NCBI GenBank assembly: GCA_035633115.1
Contig: DASQFN010000014.1
Location: 1-64,000 of the forward strand
DNA length: 64,000 nucleotides
Direction of reading: 5' to 3'
Source of the DNA: Gemmatimonadaceae bacterium
Lineage (GTDB): Bacteria; Gemmatimonadota; Gemmatimonadetes; Gemmatimonadales; Gemmatimonadaceae
Shown here: positions 50,519-59,626 of the stretch, in pieces
Numbering within the stretch: position 1 is the stretch's first letter
Layout of the letters: every line of letters begins with the position of its first letter
Translations under genes and position numbers: made by a program
Notes under the pieces: generated by a model
Databases searched by the model: none
Seen by the model: only the letters and a program-made list of their open reading frames with translations
Told to the model about the DNA's origin: nothing

Positions 50519-52884
50519 TGAACAGAGTGAGCGACACCGCCGCGCCCGAGTCGGTCGCCGGCGATGCCGAGCCCCTCGCCCGGCTCAACCCCGCACAGCG
50601 CGAAGCAGTTCTCCATCACGAAGGCCCACTACTGGTGATCGCCGGCGCCGGGTCGGGGAAGACGCGCGTCCTCACGACGCGGATTGCGCGCCTCATTCGC
50701 CACCACGGTGTTGATCCGATACGCATCCTGGCCGTCACGTTCACCAACAAGGCAGCCGGTGAGATGCGCGAGCGAATTGCGCGGCTTCTGTCCGAACCGG
50801 GCGAGGGGACCGCTGCGCCGTCTCCGTCCCCGGACGACATCCGCAAGATGTGGTGCGGCACATTCCACGCGATTGGCGCGAGAATGCTTCGCACAAACGC
50901 GGCTCGCGTTGGCCGCACGTCGAACTTCACGATCTACGATGAAGACGATACACTCGGTCTCATCAGAAGAGTGATGGAGCGAGTCGGAGTCTCGCCGAAG
51001 CAGTGGACGCCGAAATCCATTTCATCGCTGGTCTCCGACGCCAAGAACGCTCTCGTCACGCCTGCCGAGTATCAGGCGACTGCGTTCGATCCGTTGTCGC
51101 GTGCGGCGGCTGCGGTTTACAACGAGCTCGAGGGCGCACTCCGCTCGGCGAATGCGGTGACTTTCGATGACCTGCTCGTTCTTCCGGTCCAGGTCCTCCG
51201 CGAGAACCCCGAGGTGCTGGAGTATTACCGCGATCGCTTCAAGTTCATCCTCGTGGACGAGTACCAGGATACCAATCGTGCGCAGTTTCAGTTCATCAAG
51301 CTTCTTGGCAGCAGCCATGGCAACGTCGCCGTAGTCGGTGACGACGATCAATCCATCTATGGATGGCGTGGCGCGGACATCCGTAACATCCTCGATTTCG
51401 AGAAGGAGTTTGCGTCGGCGAAAGTCGTTCGGCTGGAGGAGAACTACCGTTCTACTCCGGGAATTCTCGAGGTCGCCAACGCCGCGATCAGCGCCAACGT
51501 TGCGCGGCGCGGCAAGACGCTCAGGGCAACGCGCCCTGGCGGCGATGCCGTCACTCTCGTTGCCGCACTCGACGAGCGGGATGAAGCCGATTTCGTCGCC
51601 GACGAGATTCACACGCGGCAGTCAACGGAGCAAAGGGAGCTTCGCGATTTCGCGATTCTGTACCGGACGAACTCGCAGAGCCGCGCGCTGGAGGATTCAC
51701 TCCGCAAGAATGCGATTCCGTATCGTCTTGTCGGTGCGGTGAGATTCTACGATCGCCGGGAGATTCGCGATCTCATGAGCTACCTCAAGCTGATCGCCAA
51801 TCCAGCCGACGACGAGGCGTTTCGCCGCTCTGTTGCGATCCCCAAACGAAAGCTGGGGGAGACGACCATCGAGGCCGTTGCAACCGCGGCTCGCAAGGCG
51901 AAGCTCCCGATGCTCGACGTGGCGTCGAAGCCGGAGCTATTGCCGAATGTTCGCTCCGCTGCGCGCGCAGCGCTTCAGGAATTCGCCGCTCTCATTGGCC
52001 GACTTCGCGAGCGCGCGCAGGACACCAGCGTGGACGATCTGCTCCGCGAGCTCGTTGAAGGAATCAGATATGCCGACTATCTCCAGGCCGATGCGCCGGA
52101 AAGTGCCCGCGACCGCCTCGAAAATGTCGCCGCCCTCATCGATGGCGCTGCGGAGACGGTGGTGGACGAGGGAGGATTGGTGGGGCTCACGCCGCTCGAT
52201 CATTTCCTTCAGCGCGCGATGCTCGTTGCAGGTATCGATACGCTCGATGCGGACGCCGACGGAGTGACCCTCATGACGCTTCACAACGCGAAAGGACTCG
52301 AGTTTCCGATCGTCTTCATCACGGGACTCGAGGACGGCCTGTTTCCGCTGTCGCAGTCATTCGACCAGCCGCCCATGCTCGAGGAAGAGCGACGACTGTT
52401 CTACGTTGGCATCACTCGGGCGGAGCGGAAGCTCTACTTCTCGTACGCCGAGAGCCGCCGGCGAAACGGTGAATTCATGCCGTCGATCATGTCACGCTTT
52501 CTTCGCGAGATTCCGGAAGGCATGCTCGAGGGGCGCAAGACCATCAAGCTCCGCTCGGCGGGGCGCACCTATTCACGCGATCGGTTCGCTGACGGACCTG
52601 CATACCAGAGCACGAGTGCATGGCGCGCGAACACCGCGCGGAGCATGCATCAGGTGCCGGCGTGGCGCGGCGGGGCCGTGCCGGTGGAAGCTGACGTCTC
52701 ACAGGACGAGCCGCTGTACAGGCCCGGCGAAAGAATCAAGCACCGGCTCTTCGGCGGCGGCGCGATCGTGGAGGTAAGCGGCCGCGGGAGAGACGTGAAA
52801 GCCGTCATCGATTTCGATGATGAAGGCGTCGGGCGGAAGACGATCAAGCTGGCGTATACCACCCTGGAGCGGGGCAACGAGTAG
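50518..52884 (+). CDS. pcrA: ATP-dependent DNA helicase, UvrD/PcrA family
   Basis: 788 residues. Walker A GAGSGKTRVL, motif II VDEYQDTNRAQF, DDDQSIYGWRGAD, EENYRSTPGILEVAN, TMLHNAKGLEFPIVF-like (TLMTLHNAKGLEF) and GITRAERKLYFS are SF1A helicase motifs. The C-terminal domain (RIKHRLFGGGAIVEV) is the PcrA-type Tudor-like RNA polymerase-binding part. It unwinds DNA in repair, replication restart and transcription-repair conflicts. It shares TGATG with the kinase gene. Confidence 0.94.
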   Translation: MNRVSDTAAPESVAGDAEPLARLNPAQREAVLHHEGPLLVIAGAGSGKTRVLTTRIARLIRHHGVDPIRILAVTFTNKAAGEMRERIARLLSEPGEGTAAPSPSPDDIRKMWCGTFHAIGARMLRTNAARVGRTSNFTIYDEDDTLGLIRRVMERVGVSPKQWTPKSISSLVSDAKNALVTPAEYQATAFDPLSRAAAAVYNELEGALRSANAVTFDDLLVLPVQVLRENPEVLEYYRDRFKFILVDEYQDTNRAQFQFIKLLGSSHGNVAVVGDDDQSIYGWRGADIRNILDFEKEFASAKVVRLEENYRSTPGILEVANAAISANVARRGKTLRATRPGGDAVTLVAALDERDEADFVADEIHTRQSTEQRELRDFAILYRTNSQSRALEDSLRKNAIPYRLVGAVRFYDRREIRDLMSYLKLIANPADDEAFRRSVAIPKRKLGETTIEAVATAARKAKLPMLDVASKPELLPNVRSAARAALQEFAALIGRLRERAQDTSVDDLLRELVEGIRYADYLQADAPESARDRLENVAALIDGAAETVVDEGGLVGLTPLDHFLQRAMLVAGIDTLDADADGVTLMTLHNAKGLEFPIVFITGLEDGLFPLSQSFDQPPMLEEERRLFYVGITRAERKLYFSYAESRRRNGEFMPSIMSRFLREIPEGMLEGRKTIKLRSAGRTYSRDRFADGPAYQSTSAWRANTARSMHQVPAWRGGAVPVEADVSQDEPLYRPGERIKHRLFGGGAIVEVSGRGRDVKAVIDFDDEGVGRKTIKLAYTTLERGNE

Positions 52885-53207
52885 TGGCGGTAACGCACGA
52901 TGACGTCCGCCACATCGCCGAGCTGGCCCGGCTTGGCGTGAGTCCCGAGCGCCTCGATGATCTGGTACGCGAGCTCAACGGCATCCTGACGCACATGGAG
53001 GTGCTCGCTCAGGTCGATACGGGCAATGGCGAAGAGGAGTCACCGCCGTCCGGCCAGCCACCGACGTCCACACCACTCCGTGCGGATTCCAGCGGGCCAA
53101 TACCAATGCTCCTTCCGCTCGAATCGTTCGCCCCGTTGACTCGCGACGGATTCATAATTGTGCCGCGGCTCGCGTCGCACGACGATCCCATCGACGGCGC
53201 ACCGTGA
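52884..53207 (+). CDS. gatC: Aspartyl/glutamyl-tRNA amidotransferase subunit C
   Basis: 107 residues. DDVRHIAELARLGVSPE and LNGILTHMEVLAQVDT match GatC, which wraps around GatA and GatB. The middle is extended by a Pro/Ser-rich stretch. The GTG start overlaps pcrA by one base (TAGTG). Confidence 0.93.
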   Translation: MAVTHDDVRHIAELARLGVSPERLDDLVRELNGILTHMEVLAQVDTGNGEEESPPSGQPPTSTPLRADSSGPIPMLLPLESFAPLTRDGFIIVPRLASHDDPIDGAP

Positions 53208-54688
53208 GCGCGGCCGACTTTCCGACGCTCACCGCTGACATGATCGCGGCTCGGGTGCGGGACGGAACGACGAGCCCGGCCGACATCGTTCGCGCGAGCT
53301 TTGCACGCGCCCGCGGTGTAGGCGCGGGCCGGGACCAGCTCAATATCATCCTCTGGAGCGACGAGGATGCGGCGCTCAAGGAGGCCGAGGTTCTCGCCAC
53401 TCAGCTGGCTGGAGCGGCAATCGGTGGCGTCCTTTCCGGAGTACCGATTGCCGTCAAGGACAACATCGCGACGCTCGGCCTGCCGACGACCTGCGCGTCG
53501 AAGATTCTGGCCGGATACATAAGTCCCTATGAGGCAACTGCAATAACGAGATTGCGCGAAGAGGGAGCGATTATCGTCGCCAAGACGAACTGCGATGAAT
53601 TCGCCATGGGCTCTTCGACAGAGAACAGCGCGTATGGCCCGACGCGGAATCCTGTCGACATCAGGCGCGTGCCGGGAGGATCTTCCGGCGGATCGGCCGC
53701 TGCAGTCGCTGCCGGGATCGTTCCCATCGCGCTTGGCTCGGAGACCGGTGGCTCCGTGAGGCAGCCGGCCGCTTTTTGCGGAATAGTCGGTGCGAAGCCG
53801 ACTTACGGTCGTATCAGTCGCTATGGCCTTGTAGCCTTTGCTTCGTCACTCGACCACATCAGCGCGTTCGCGCGAAATGTCGATGACGCCGCGCTTGCCC
53901 TCGAGGTAATGGCCGGCGTCGATCCCCGCGACTCGACGTCAGTCGACGTCCCCGTTCCGTCGTATCGCGAGCAGTTCGTTTCGCGCGCCACCGTGTCTGC
54001 ACCGCTCACCGGTGTCACGGTGGGCGTGCCTCGCGAATACTTCCCCGAGCAACTCGACGCCGGCATCCGGCATTACTGCGACCGAGCTCTCGATTATCTG
54101 CGGGAGCTTGGTGCAACAGTCCGCGACGTGTCGCTGCCTCACACATCACTGGCGATTCCTGTCTACTACATCATCGCTCCAGCGGAGGCGTCGTCCAACC
54201 TCGCTCGGTTCGACGGGGTGAGGTACGGCGCGCGTGTCGCCTCCGGCGATAGCTTACGCGGGATGTACGAGGCCACTCGTTCCGCGGGGTTCGGCCCCGA
54301 GGTTACGCGGCGCGTGCTTCTAGGTACGTACGTGCTTTCCGCGGGCTACTACGACGCCTACTACAAGAAGGCGCAGGAAGTCCGCAAGCTCATCACGCGC
54401 GATTTCACCAACGTGTTTGCCGACGGTGTGGACGTACTTTTCACGCCGACCACGCCTACGACAGCGTTTCCAATCGGCTCGATCAGCGATCCGTACGAGA
54501 TGTACCTGAGCGATATCTTCACGGCCACAGCGAACCTCGCCGGCATACCCGCGATGTCGATGCCCATTGGTCGTGCCGACAATCTTCCGGTCGGCGGGCA
54601 GCTTCTCGCGGACCATTTCGATGAGCCGACGATGTTTCGCGTTGCCTACGCCCTCGAGCAGGCACTCGGCGAGGAAGCGCACCGGTGA
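53204..54688 (+). CDS. gatA: Aspartyl/glutamyl-tRNA amidotransferase subunit A
   Basis: 494 residues of the amidase signature family. GVPIAVKDNI holds the catalytic Lys and GGSSGGSAAAVAAG plus ALGSETGGSVRQPAAFCG hold the cis-Ser/Ser pair. It hydrolyses glutamine to give ammonia for the transamidation of mischarged Glu-tRNA-Gln or Asp-tRNA-Asn. The GTG start overlaps gatC by 4 nt. Confidence 0.95.
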   Translation: MSAADFPTLTADMIAARVRDGTTSPADIVRASFARARGVGAGRDQLNIILWSDEDAALKEAEVLATQLAGAAIGGVLSGVPIAVKDNIATLGLPTTCASKILAGYISPYEATAITRLREEGAIIVAKTNCDEFAMGSSTENSAYGPTRNPVDIRRVPGGSSGGSAAAVAAGIVPIALGSETGGSVRQPAAFCGIVGAKPTYGRISRYGLVAFASSLDHISAFARNVDDAALALEVMAGVDPRDSTSVDVPVPSYREQFVSRATVSAPLTGVTVGVPREYFPEQLDAGIRHYCDRALDYLRELGATVRDVSLPHTSLAIPVYYIIAPAEASSNLARFDGVRYGARVASGDSLRGMYEATRSAGFGPEVTRRVLLGTYVLSAGYYDAYYKKAQEVRKLITRDFTNVFADGVDVLFTPTTPTTAFPIGSISDPYEMYLSDIFTATANLAGIPAMSMPIGRADNLPVGGQLLADHFDEPTMFRVAYALEQALGEEAHR

Positions 54689-54722
54689 CGCGGGCTGCAG
54701 CAACCCTCGACTTCGCAAGCGA

Positions 54723-56168
54723 ATGAGCAGCGACATGTACGAGATGGTGGTCGGGCTCGAGGTACACGTGCAGCTCAAGACGAGCAGCAAGGCGTTTTGC
54801 GGCTGCTCGACGGATTTTGGCGCGTCACCGAACGCCAACACCTGCCCCGTTTGCCTCGCGCTGCCGGGAGCGCTCCCGGTTCTCAACGCAGAGGCGGTAA
54901 CGCTCGCAACGCGAGCTGCAGTCGCTCTTGGATGCAAGATCAACGAGACATCCATTTTCGCCCGCAAGAATTACTTTTATCCCGATTTGCCCAAAGGCTT
55001 TCAGATATCCCAGTACGATTGTCCGCTGGCGACTGGCGGCGGACTGGCCATCACAGCGGCGGACGGTGAGGAAAAGGTCATTGGCATCACGCGTCTTCAC
55101 ATGGAAGAAGACGCCGGCAAATCAATCCACGACCGGTATCCGGGCATCACCGCAATCGACTTGAATCGCGCTGGTGTGCCTCTCGTCGAAATTGTGAGCG
55201 AGCCGGACATCAGCTCGGCTGCGGAAGCGGGAACGTACCTGAGAACTCTTCGGCAGGTGCTCCAGTATCTCGACGTGAGCGACGTGAGCATGGAGGAAGG
55301 GAGCCTCCGTGTCGACGCGAATGTCAGCGCCCGCAGAAAAGGAGAGACACGCCTCGGCACGAAAACCGAGGTCAAGAACATGAATTCGTTTTCCGGTGTA
55401 GAGCGCGCGCTCACGTTCGAGTTCGCGAGGCAGTGTGAGCTGCTCGACCGCGGAGAGCGGGTGAGCCAGCAGACGCTTCTCTGGGATGCCGCAAAAGGTG
55501 AAGCGCGAATCAGCCGCAGCAAGGAAGAGAGCCACGACTACCGGTATTTCCCCGAGCCGGACCTCGGACCACTCATCCTCGACAGGGAATGGATCTCTTC
55601 CATCAAGGCGAGCATCCCCGAGCTTCCTCCTGCGCGAAAGAAACGCATCGCGGCGGATTTCAAGCTCACGCCGGAGGAGATCGACCAGCTTACAGCGCAC
55701 CCGGTTGTGGCTGAGTACTTCGAGACCGTTGCGCGGGCGACCGGTGATGGGAAGGCGGCGGCGAACTGGGTCATGGGGGAGGTTCAGGCGGCGCTCAACG
55801 CAGGCTCTGGTGATCTATCGGAGTTCTCGGTGAGGCCGGCGGATCTGGCTCAGCTGATCAACATGATACGGGACGGCCTGGTGAGCCACGCGGCGGCGAA
55901 GCGTGTCTTTGCCGCAATGGTCGAGAGCGGCCAGCCGCCTGCGCAAATCGCGCACGAGCAGGGGCTGCTCAAGGTTGGCGATGATGCCGCACTCGCGGGA
56001 TGGATCGATGAGGTCCTGGCCGAGCACCCCGAGGAGTCCGGGCGCTATCTCGCGGGAGAGCGGAAGCTTCAGGGCGTGCTGGTGGGATTTGTCATGAAGA
56101 AATCGGGCGGACGCGCCGATCCGAAGCGGGTGAATCAGCTATTGGCGTCGCGCGCAGGCGGGGGATAG
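54723..56168 (+). CDS. gatB: Aspartyl/glutamyl-tRNA amidotransferase subunit B
   Basis: 481 residues. YEMVVGLEVHVQLKT, NTCPVCLALPGALPVLN, and the ATP site HMEEDAGKS are GatB signatures; the C-terminal GatB/YqeY tail domain is present. With GatC and GatA it forms the complex that makes Gln-tRNA or Asn-tRNA, implying the indirect route in this organism. ATG 54723 is preferred; ATG 54735 is possible. Its end overlaps the convergent gene by 34 nt. Confidence 0.95.
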   Translation: MSSDMYEMVVGLEVHVQLKTSSKAFCGCSTDFGASPNANTCPVCLALPGALPVLNAEAVTLATRAAVALGCKINETSIFARKNYFYPDLPKGFQISQYDCPLATGGGLAITAADGEEKVIGITRLHMEEDAGKSIHDRYPGITAIDLNRAGVPLVEIVSEPDISSAAEAGTYLRTLRQVLQYLDVSDVSMEEGSLRVDANVSARRKGETRLGTKTEVKNMNSFSGVERALTFEFARQCELLDRGERVSQQTLLWDAAKGEARISRSKEESHDYRYFPEPDLGPLILDREWISSIKASIPELPPARKKRIAADFKLTPEEIDQLTAHPVVAEYFETVARATGDGKAAANWVMGEVQAALNAGSGDLSEFSVRPADLAQLINMIRDGLVSHAAAKRVFAAMVESGQPPAQIAHEQGLLKVGDDAALAGWIDEVLAEHPEESGRYLAGERKLQGVLVGFVMKKSGGRADPKRVNQLLASRAGGG

Positions 56169-57076
56169 AGCGGCTCGGCAAGCTGCTTCGCGTAGGCGAG
56201 CTGTGAGCTTGGCAGCCCGAAATGGGTTGTGGCTTCTCTGGCAATCTCATCGTCGTCACCTCCTCGTCTGAGCGCCGCGCGCCGCACGCGCTTCGCGGCT
56301 CTTAGTGCCCGCGTACCCGCGGGGTCGAGAGCGTAAGGCTCCGCGCGCTCGAAATGGTTCAGGAGATCGATGATGTAGTCGTACGCCCTGGTCATGTACA
56401 ACGAGACATCCTGCTCGCGCAGATCCCATCTGCTCTTTTCCGAAACCATGTGGAAGATTCGCTGCCATGATTCCGTGTCTGCCACATAGACCATTCCGCG
56501 AAAGATTCGGCGGTTGGTGGGTGTGCTGAAGATGGTCGGACTCAGGATGCGATCGAGGTGCTCGTCAGAGGCGGAATGATCGCGCAGTATCACCTCGCGC
56601 GCGCGGCGACTGTAACGCTCGCCGATGTGCGTGTCGAACCGGCTTTCCCAGTAGCTGTGGCCCAGGGCAGTAGTAGTGGAGGTTATCGCCAGCTGGTGCG
56701 GGACGAAATAGTTGTGGGCGACTACGTCTGCGGCCAGGTGCGACAGGTATCCGAGCCCGAACGCGCGCATTCGATCCGCCCGTGCGTGCCCGAATATCTC
56801 GAGCCCGACATTCCACGAGTGGCAGTGCCTTCCGGCGGCGGCGTACTTCTTGGCCATGCTGGTGTCAGCCGCAATGTTGCCGTAAAGAAAATCATGCGGA
56901 AACGCGGCGATGAGCTCGGCGACCGACGCAGGCAGGAGCGTGAGCGAGCGCATGACTGCTTCGCCGAGGAAGATGTGAGTGCCCGGCGTCCATGCATAAG
57001 CCGCGGTGGGCGTCGCGGCGAGTAACACTATCGCGACGCAGAGAGCGGCGAGCAGGAAGACGAGCGGCTGTCTCAT
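56135..57076 (-). CDS. Zinc-dependent phospholipase C-like protein
   Basis: About 313 residues. The signal peptide ends TAAYA, so the mature protein would start WTPGTHIFLGE. In zinc PLC the N-terminal Trp is itself a zinc ligand. FPHDFLYGN, RHCHSWN and GYLSHLAADVVAHNYFVPHQL carry the other His/Asp ligands of the PF00882 family. It would cleave phospholipids or a related substrate outside the cytoplasm. ATG 57076 has GGAG nine bases upstream; ATG 57091 is the alternative. Confidence 0.8.
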   Translation of the reverse strand: MRQPLVFLLAALCVAIVLLAATPTAAYAWTPGTHIFLGEAVMRSLTLLPASVAELIAAFPHDFLYGNIAADTSMAKKYAAAGRHCHSWNVGLEIFGHARADRMRAFGLGYLSHLAADVVAHNYFVPHQLAITSTTTALGHSYWESRFDTHIGERYSRRAREVILRDHSASDEHLDRILSPTIFSTPTNRRIFRGMVYVADTESWQRIFHMVSEKSRWDLREQDVSLYMTRAYDYIIDLLNHFERAEPYALDPAGTRALRAAKRVRRAALRRGGDDDEIAREATTHFGLPSSQLAYAKQLAEPLYPPPARDANS

Positions 57077-57088
57077 GGACAGCCGCTC
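57062..57088 (-). promoter_or_regulatory. Hairpin enclosing the start codon of the phospholipase-like gene
   Basis: On the minus strand GAGCGGCTGTC-CATGA-GACAGCCGCTC: 11-bp perfect arms with the ATG at 57076 in the loop and the GGAG overlapping the 5' arm. It begins 8 nt after the previous stop codon. Confidence 0.55.
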
Positions 57089-57095
57089 CATCTCG

Positions 57096-57629
57096 CTAGA
57101 TCCCGATCCGTTTTCGTTGGCGGCGTACGGCTTTCCGCAGATCCGTCATCTCTTCGCGGACGACATTGTTGATCGCTTCCCGTGCAGAGTCGACGTACTC
57201 GCGCACGGAGTCGGTAACGTCGTCCAGCGGAAGGTCGTCGATGAGCTCGGCACCCCGGTCGCGTGCCACGCGAAAGCCGCGAGCGGTACGCTTGCCGGCC
57301 CATCGTGCGCCTTCGCGCCCGTGCTCGGCCATCCATCGTGCTCCGGGCGCGGCCTGCTCGCCCGCCCAGCGTGCGCCTTCGAGCCCCGCGATTCCCGCGT
57401 AGCGCGCGCCGCGCCCCGCAGCGCCAATCATCGGGGCAATCGGACGCCGGCCGCTCGGGCCCGTTCGAAAGAGGAGTGTCACTGCCGCGCCGACTGCTGC
57501 GCCGATAAGCGCCGCAGTCAGAAGATCGAACTGCTGCTCGCGATCCTCGTCATCCGAGTTGTTCGTCGCGGGGGCGGACGCGCGGGCGCGGCTTCTCCCA
57601 CCCTGGCTCGCCTTCAAGGTATCTGCCAT
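57096..57629 (-). CDS. YtxH-like membrane protein, unknown
   Basis: 177 residues. A polar N-terminus, one Ala/Gly membrane helix near 38-55 (LTAALIGAAVGAAVTLLF), then a basic, Trp/Gly-rich repeat-like region (ARYAGIAGLEGARWAGEQAAPGARW, AEHGREGARWAG) and a helical acidic C-terminus. The repeated GARWAG words may be short tandem motifs. Resembles YtxH-type gas-vesicle/stress proteins by layout only. GGAGGAG is upstream of ATG 57629. It overlaps the next gene upstream by 80 nt. Confidence 0.65.
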   Translation of the reverse strand: MADTLKASQGGRSRARASAPATNNSDDEDREQQFDLLTAALIGAAVGAAVTLLFRTGPSGRRPIAPMIGAAGRGARYAGIAGLEGARWAGEQAAPGARWMAEHGREGARWAGKRTARGFRVARDRGAELIDDLPLDDVTDSVREYVDSAREAINNVVREEMTDLRKAVRRQRKRIGI

Positions 57630-58152
57630 CTAACGACTCCTCCTTTTCGAATGCTTCATGAATTCCAGTGCGCACGCCGCGCAATGTAGATGCGGTCGAG
57701 ACGAACGCCGATTCCGCTTCCTCCTGAACAACCGCGAGCAGGGCATTCAGCTCCTGAATGCGCTCCTCGGCGAGCTCCACCGACGCCATCAGCCGTTGAT
57801 TCGCCGATGCGACGGTCTGGCTGACCTTCTGGACGTCTACGCGAACCGACGTGCTGATGTAATTCACGTTGTCCGCGATGGTGCTCGCATGCCGCATGAT
57901 CGGGTTGATGTCTCCGTAGATCCGGTCGAGCATGTCGCTGATCTTCGCATAGCTCTTTCTGAAGTTCCACGCCGCCGGAACAAGGGCGACAGCAAGCACG
58001 AGAAGGGCGATCGACGCGAGCCCGCTCGCGTAGGTGGTGATCTTCGCGAAAAGTCCCGGGTCGACCTCCACCTGCTTGGTGACGATCGTATCGGGAAGAG
58101 CCTGGGCGACCTGCATCAGCCAAGCCGATCCCGTAGTCAGCCATGCGCTCAT
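57550..58152 (-). CDS. DUF948-like membrane protein with coiled coil
   Basis: 200 residues. An N-terminal segment, one membrane helix near 42-65 (LASIALLVLAVALVPAAW) and a long helical region with many heptads (ISDMLDRIYGDINPIMRHASTIADNVNYI, ELAEERIQELNALLAVVQEE). DUF948-type proteins are short membrane-anchored coiled coils of unknown role. ATG 58152 is preferred over the upstream ATG, which has an unlike start. The last 27 codons overlap the downstream gene in another frame. Confidence 0.68.
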   Translation of the reverse strand: MSAWLTTGSAWLMQVAQALPDTIVTKQVEVDPGLFAKITTYASGLASIALLVLAVALVPAAWNFRKSYAKISDMLDRIYGDINPIMRHASTIADNVNYISTSVRVDVQKVSQTVASANQRLMASVELAEERIQELNALLAVVQEEAESAFVSTASTLRGVRTGIHEAFEKEESLDGRYLEGEPGWEKPRPRVRPRDEQLG

Positions 58153-58321
58153 GTGTCGGTTTTGTGCAAGGGTAGGGCCATGCTCTGCTCGCTCCGAGCA
58201 GCAGCGGTACAAACAGTGCTGCTAGCGATATATTAGCGCAACCGCCAGGGCTCAATGGCTCGATGCAGCTTACTTGTCCGCGCGGACCAGTTTTCCCCCC
58301 AGCTCCATCGCAAGAGACTCA

Positions 58322-59626
58322 ATGCCGGCAGTCCAGTACATCGTCGAGGGTAGTCGTACCCTCCAGGGTACGATTCGTCCCTCGGGGAACAAGAACGCCG
58401 CTCTGCCAATCGTGGCCGCGGCGCTGCTCTCGGAAAATGTCGTTCGACTCGACAACATTCCTCATATCCGCGACATCGAGACTCTGATCCAGCTCATCCG
58501 CTCGGTGGGGGTGCAGGTGGACTGGAGCGCGCCGAACTCGCTCAGTATCCAGGCGACCGAAGTTCACGCCCGAGACCTCGACCCGGAGCTTTGCGCCAAG
58601 ATCCGAGCGTCGATATTGCTAGCGGCGCCGCTCCTGGCGCGTTGTGGAGAGATCACACTGCCTCCTCCGGGCGGCGACGTCATCGGCCGCCGCCGTCTGG
58701 ACACTCACTTTCTTGCCCTGGAGCAGCTCGGCGCGAAGATGACCTTCGAGAAGGGCCTCGTGCGCCTGAGCGTCTCGGGCTTTGTCGGCGCCGACGTCTT
58801 TCTCGATGAGCCCAGTGTAACCGCGACCGAGAACGCTCTCGTCGCAGCATCGGCGGCGAGGGGAAAGACAATCCTTCGCAACGCCGCGAGTGAGCCTCAC
58901 GTTCAGGACCTCGCGCATTTTCTTGTTTCGCTGGGCTCACGAATCGAAGGCATAGGCACGAACACGATGACGATCGAGGGCGGAAGGCCGCTCGGCCGTG
59001 AAGAGATCCAGCACACAATAGGGCCCGATCACATCGAGGTTGGCTCGTTCATTGGACTCGCGGCAACTACGCGGTCCGAATTGAGGATCGAGGCCGCCGG
59101 CATCGAGCATCTGCGCTCCACTCGAATGGGCTTTGCACGCCTGGGGATCGAGTGCGTGGAGGACGGCGACGATCTCATCGTCCCGGCAAAGCAGCGGCGG
59201 AAGATTCAGGCCGACCTCGGCGATCACGTGCCGAAGCTCGAGGATCAGCCATGGCCGGCGTTCCCCGCCGACACGATGTCCATTGCGATCGTCACTGCGA
59301 CGCAGTGTGAAGGACTGATCATGATGCACGAGAAGATGTTCGAGTCCCGACTCTTCTTCGTCGACAAGCTCATCACGATGGGCGCGAAGATCGTTCTGTG
59401 TGATCCGCACCGCGCGCTCGTTGCCGGGCCATCGGCGCTGCGCGGGGCGACTCTCGATTCGCCCGACATCCGCGCGGGAATGGCGCTGCTGATCGCCGCT
59501 CTCGGGGCGGAAGGCCAGAGCGTGATCAACAACGTCGGCCAGATCGAGCGCGGGTACGAGCGCATCGACGAGCGACTGGTCGCGCTCGGAGCAGGCGTGA
59601 GGCGTGTGGACGATCGCCGGAAATGA
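58322..59626 (+). CDS. murA: UDP-N-acetylglucosamine 1-carboxyvinyltransferase with Cys-to-Asp active site
   Basis: 434 residues. PSGNKNAALPI near 21-31 is the family hallmark; RRRLDTHFLALEQLGA, GPDHIEVGSFIGLAA and the double beta-alpha repeats complete MurA. At the position of catalytic Cys115 (PGGCxIG) the sequence reads PGGDVIG, Asp119 (codon 58676-58678). Asp at this site makes MurA insensitive to fosfomycin in other bacteria. It makes the first committed step of peptidoglycan synthesis. ATG 58322 is used. ATGA overlaps the next gene. Confidence 0.95.
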   Translation: MPAVQYIVEGSRTLQGTIRPSGNKNAALPIVAAALLSENVVRLDNIPHIRDIETLIQLIRSVGVQVDWSAPNSLSIQATEVHARDLDPELCAKIRASILLAAPLLARCGEITLPPPGGDVIGRRRLDTHFLALEQLGAKMTFEKGLVRLSVSGFVGADVFLDEPSVTATENALVAASAARGKTILRNAASEPHVQDLAHFLVSLGSRIEGIGTNTMTIEGGRPLGREEIQHTIGPDHIEVGSFIGLAATTRSELRIEAAGIEHLRSTRMGFARLGIECVEDGDDLIVPAKQRRKIQADLGDHVPKLEDQPWPAFPADTMSIAIVTATQCEGLIMMHEKMFESRLFFVDKLITMGAKIVLCDPHRALVAGPSALRGATLDSPDIRAGMALLIAALGAEGQSVINNVGQIERGYERIDERLVALGAGVRRVDDRRK

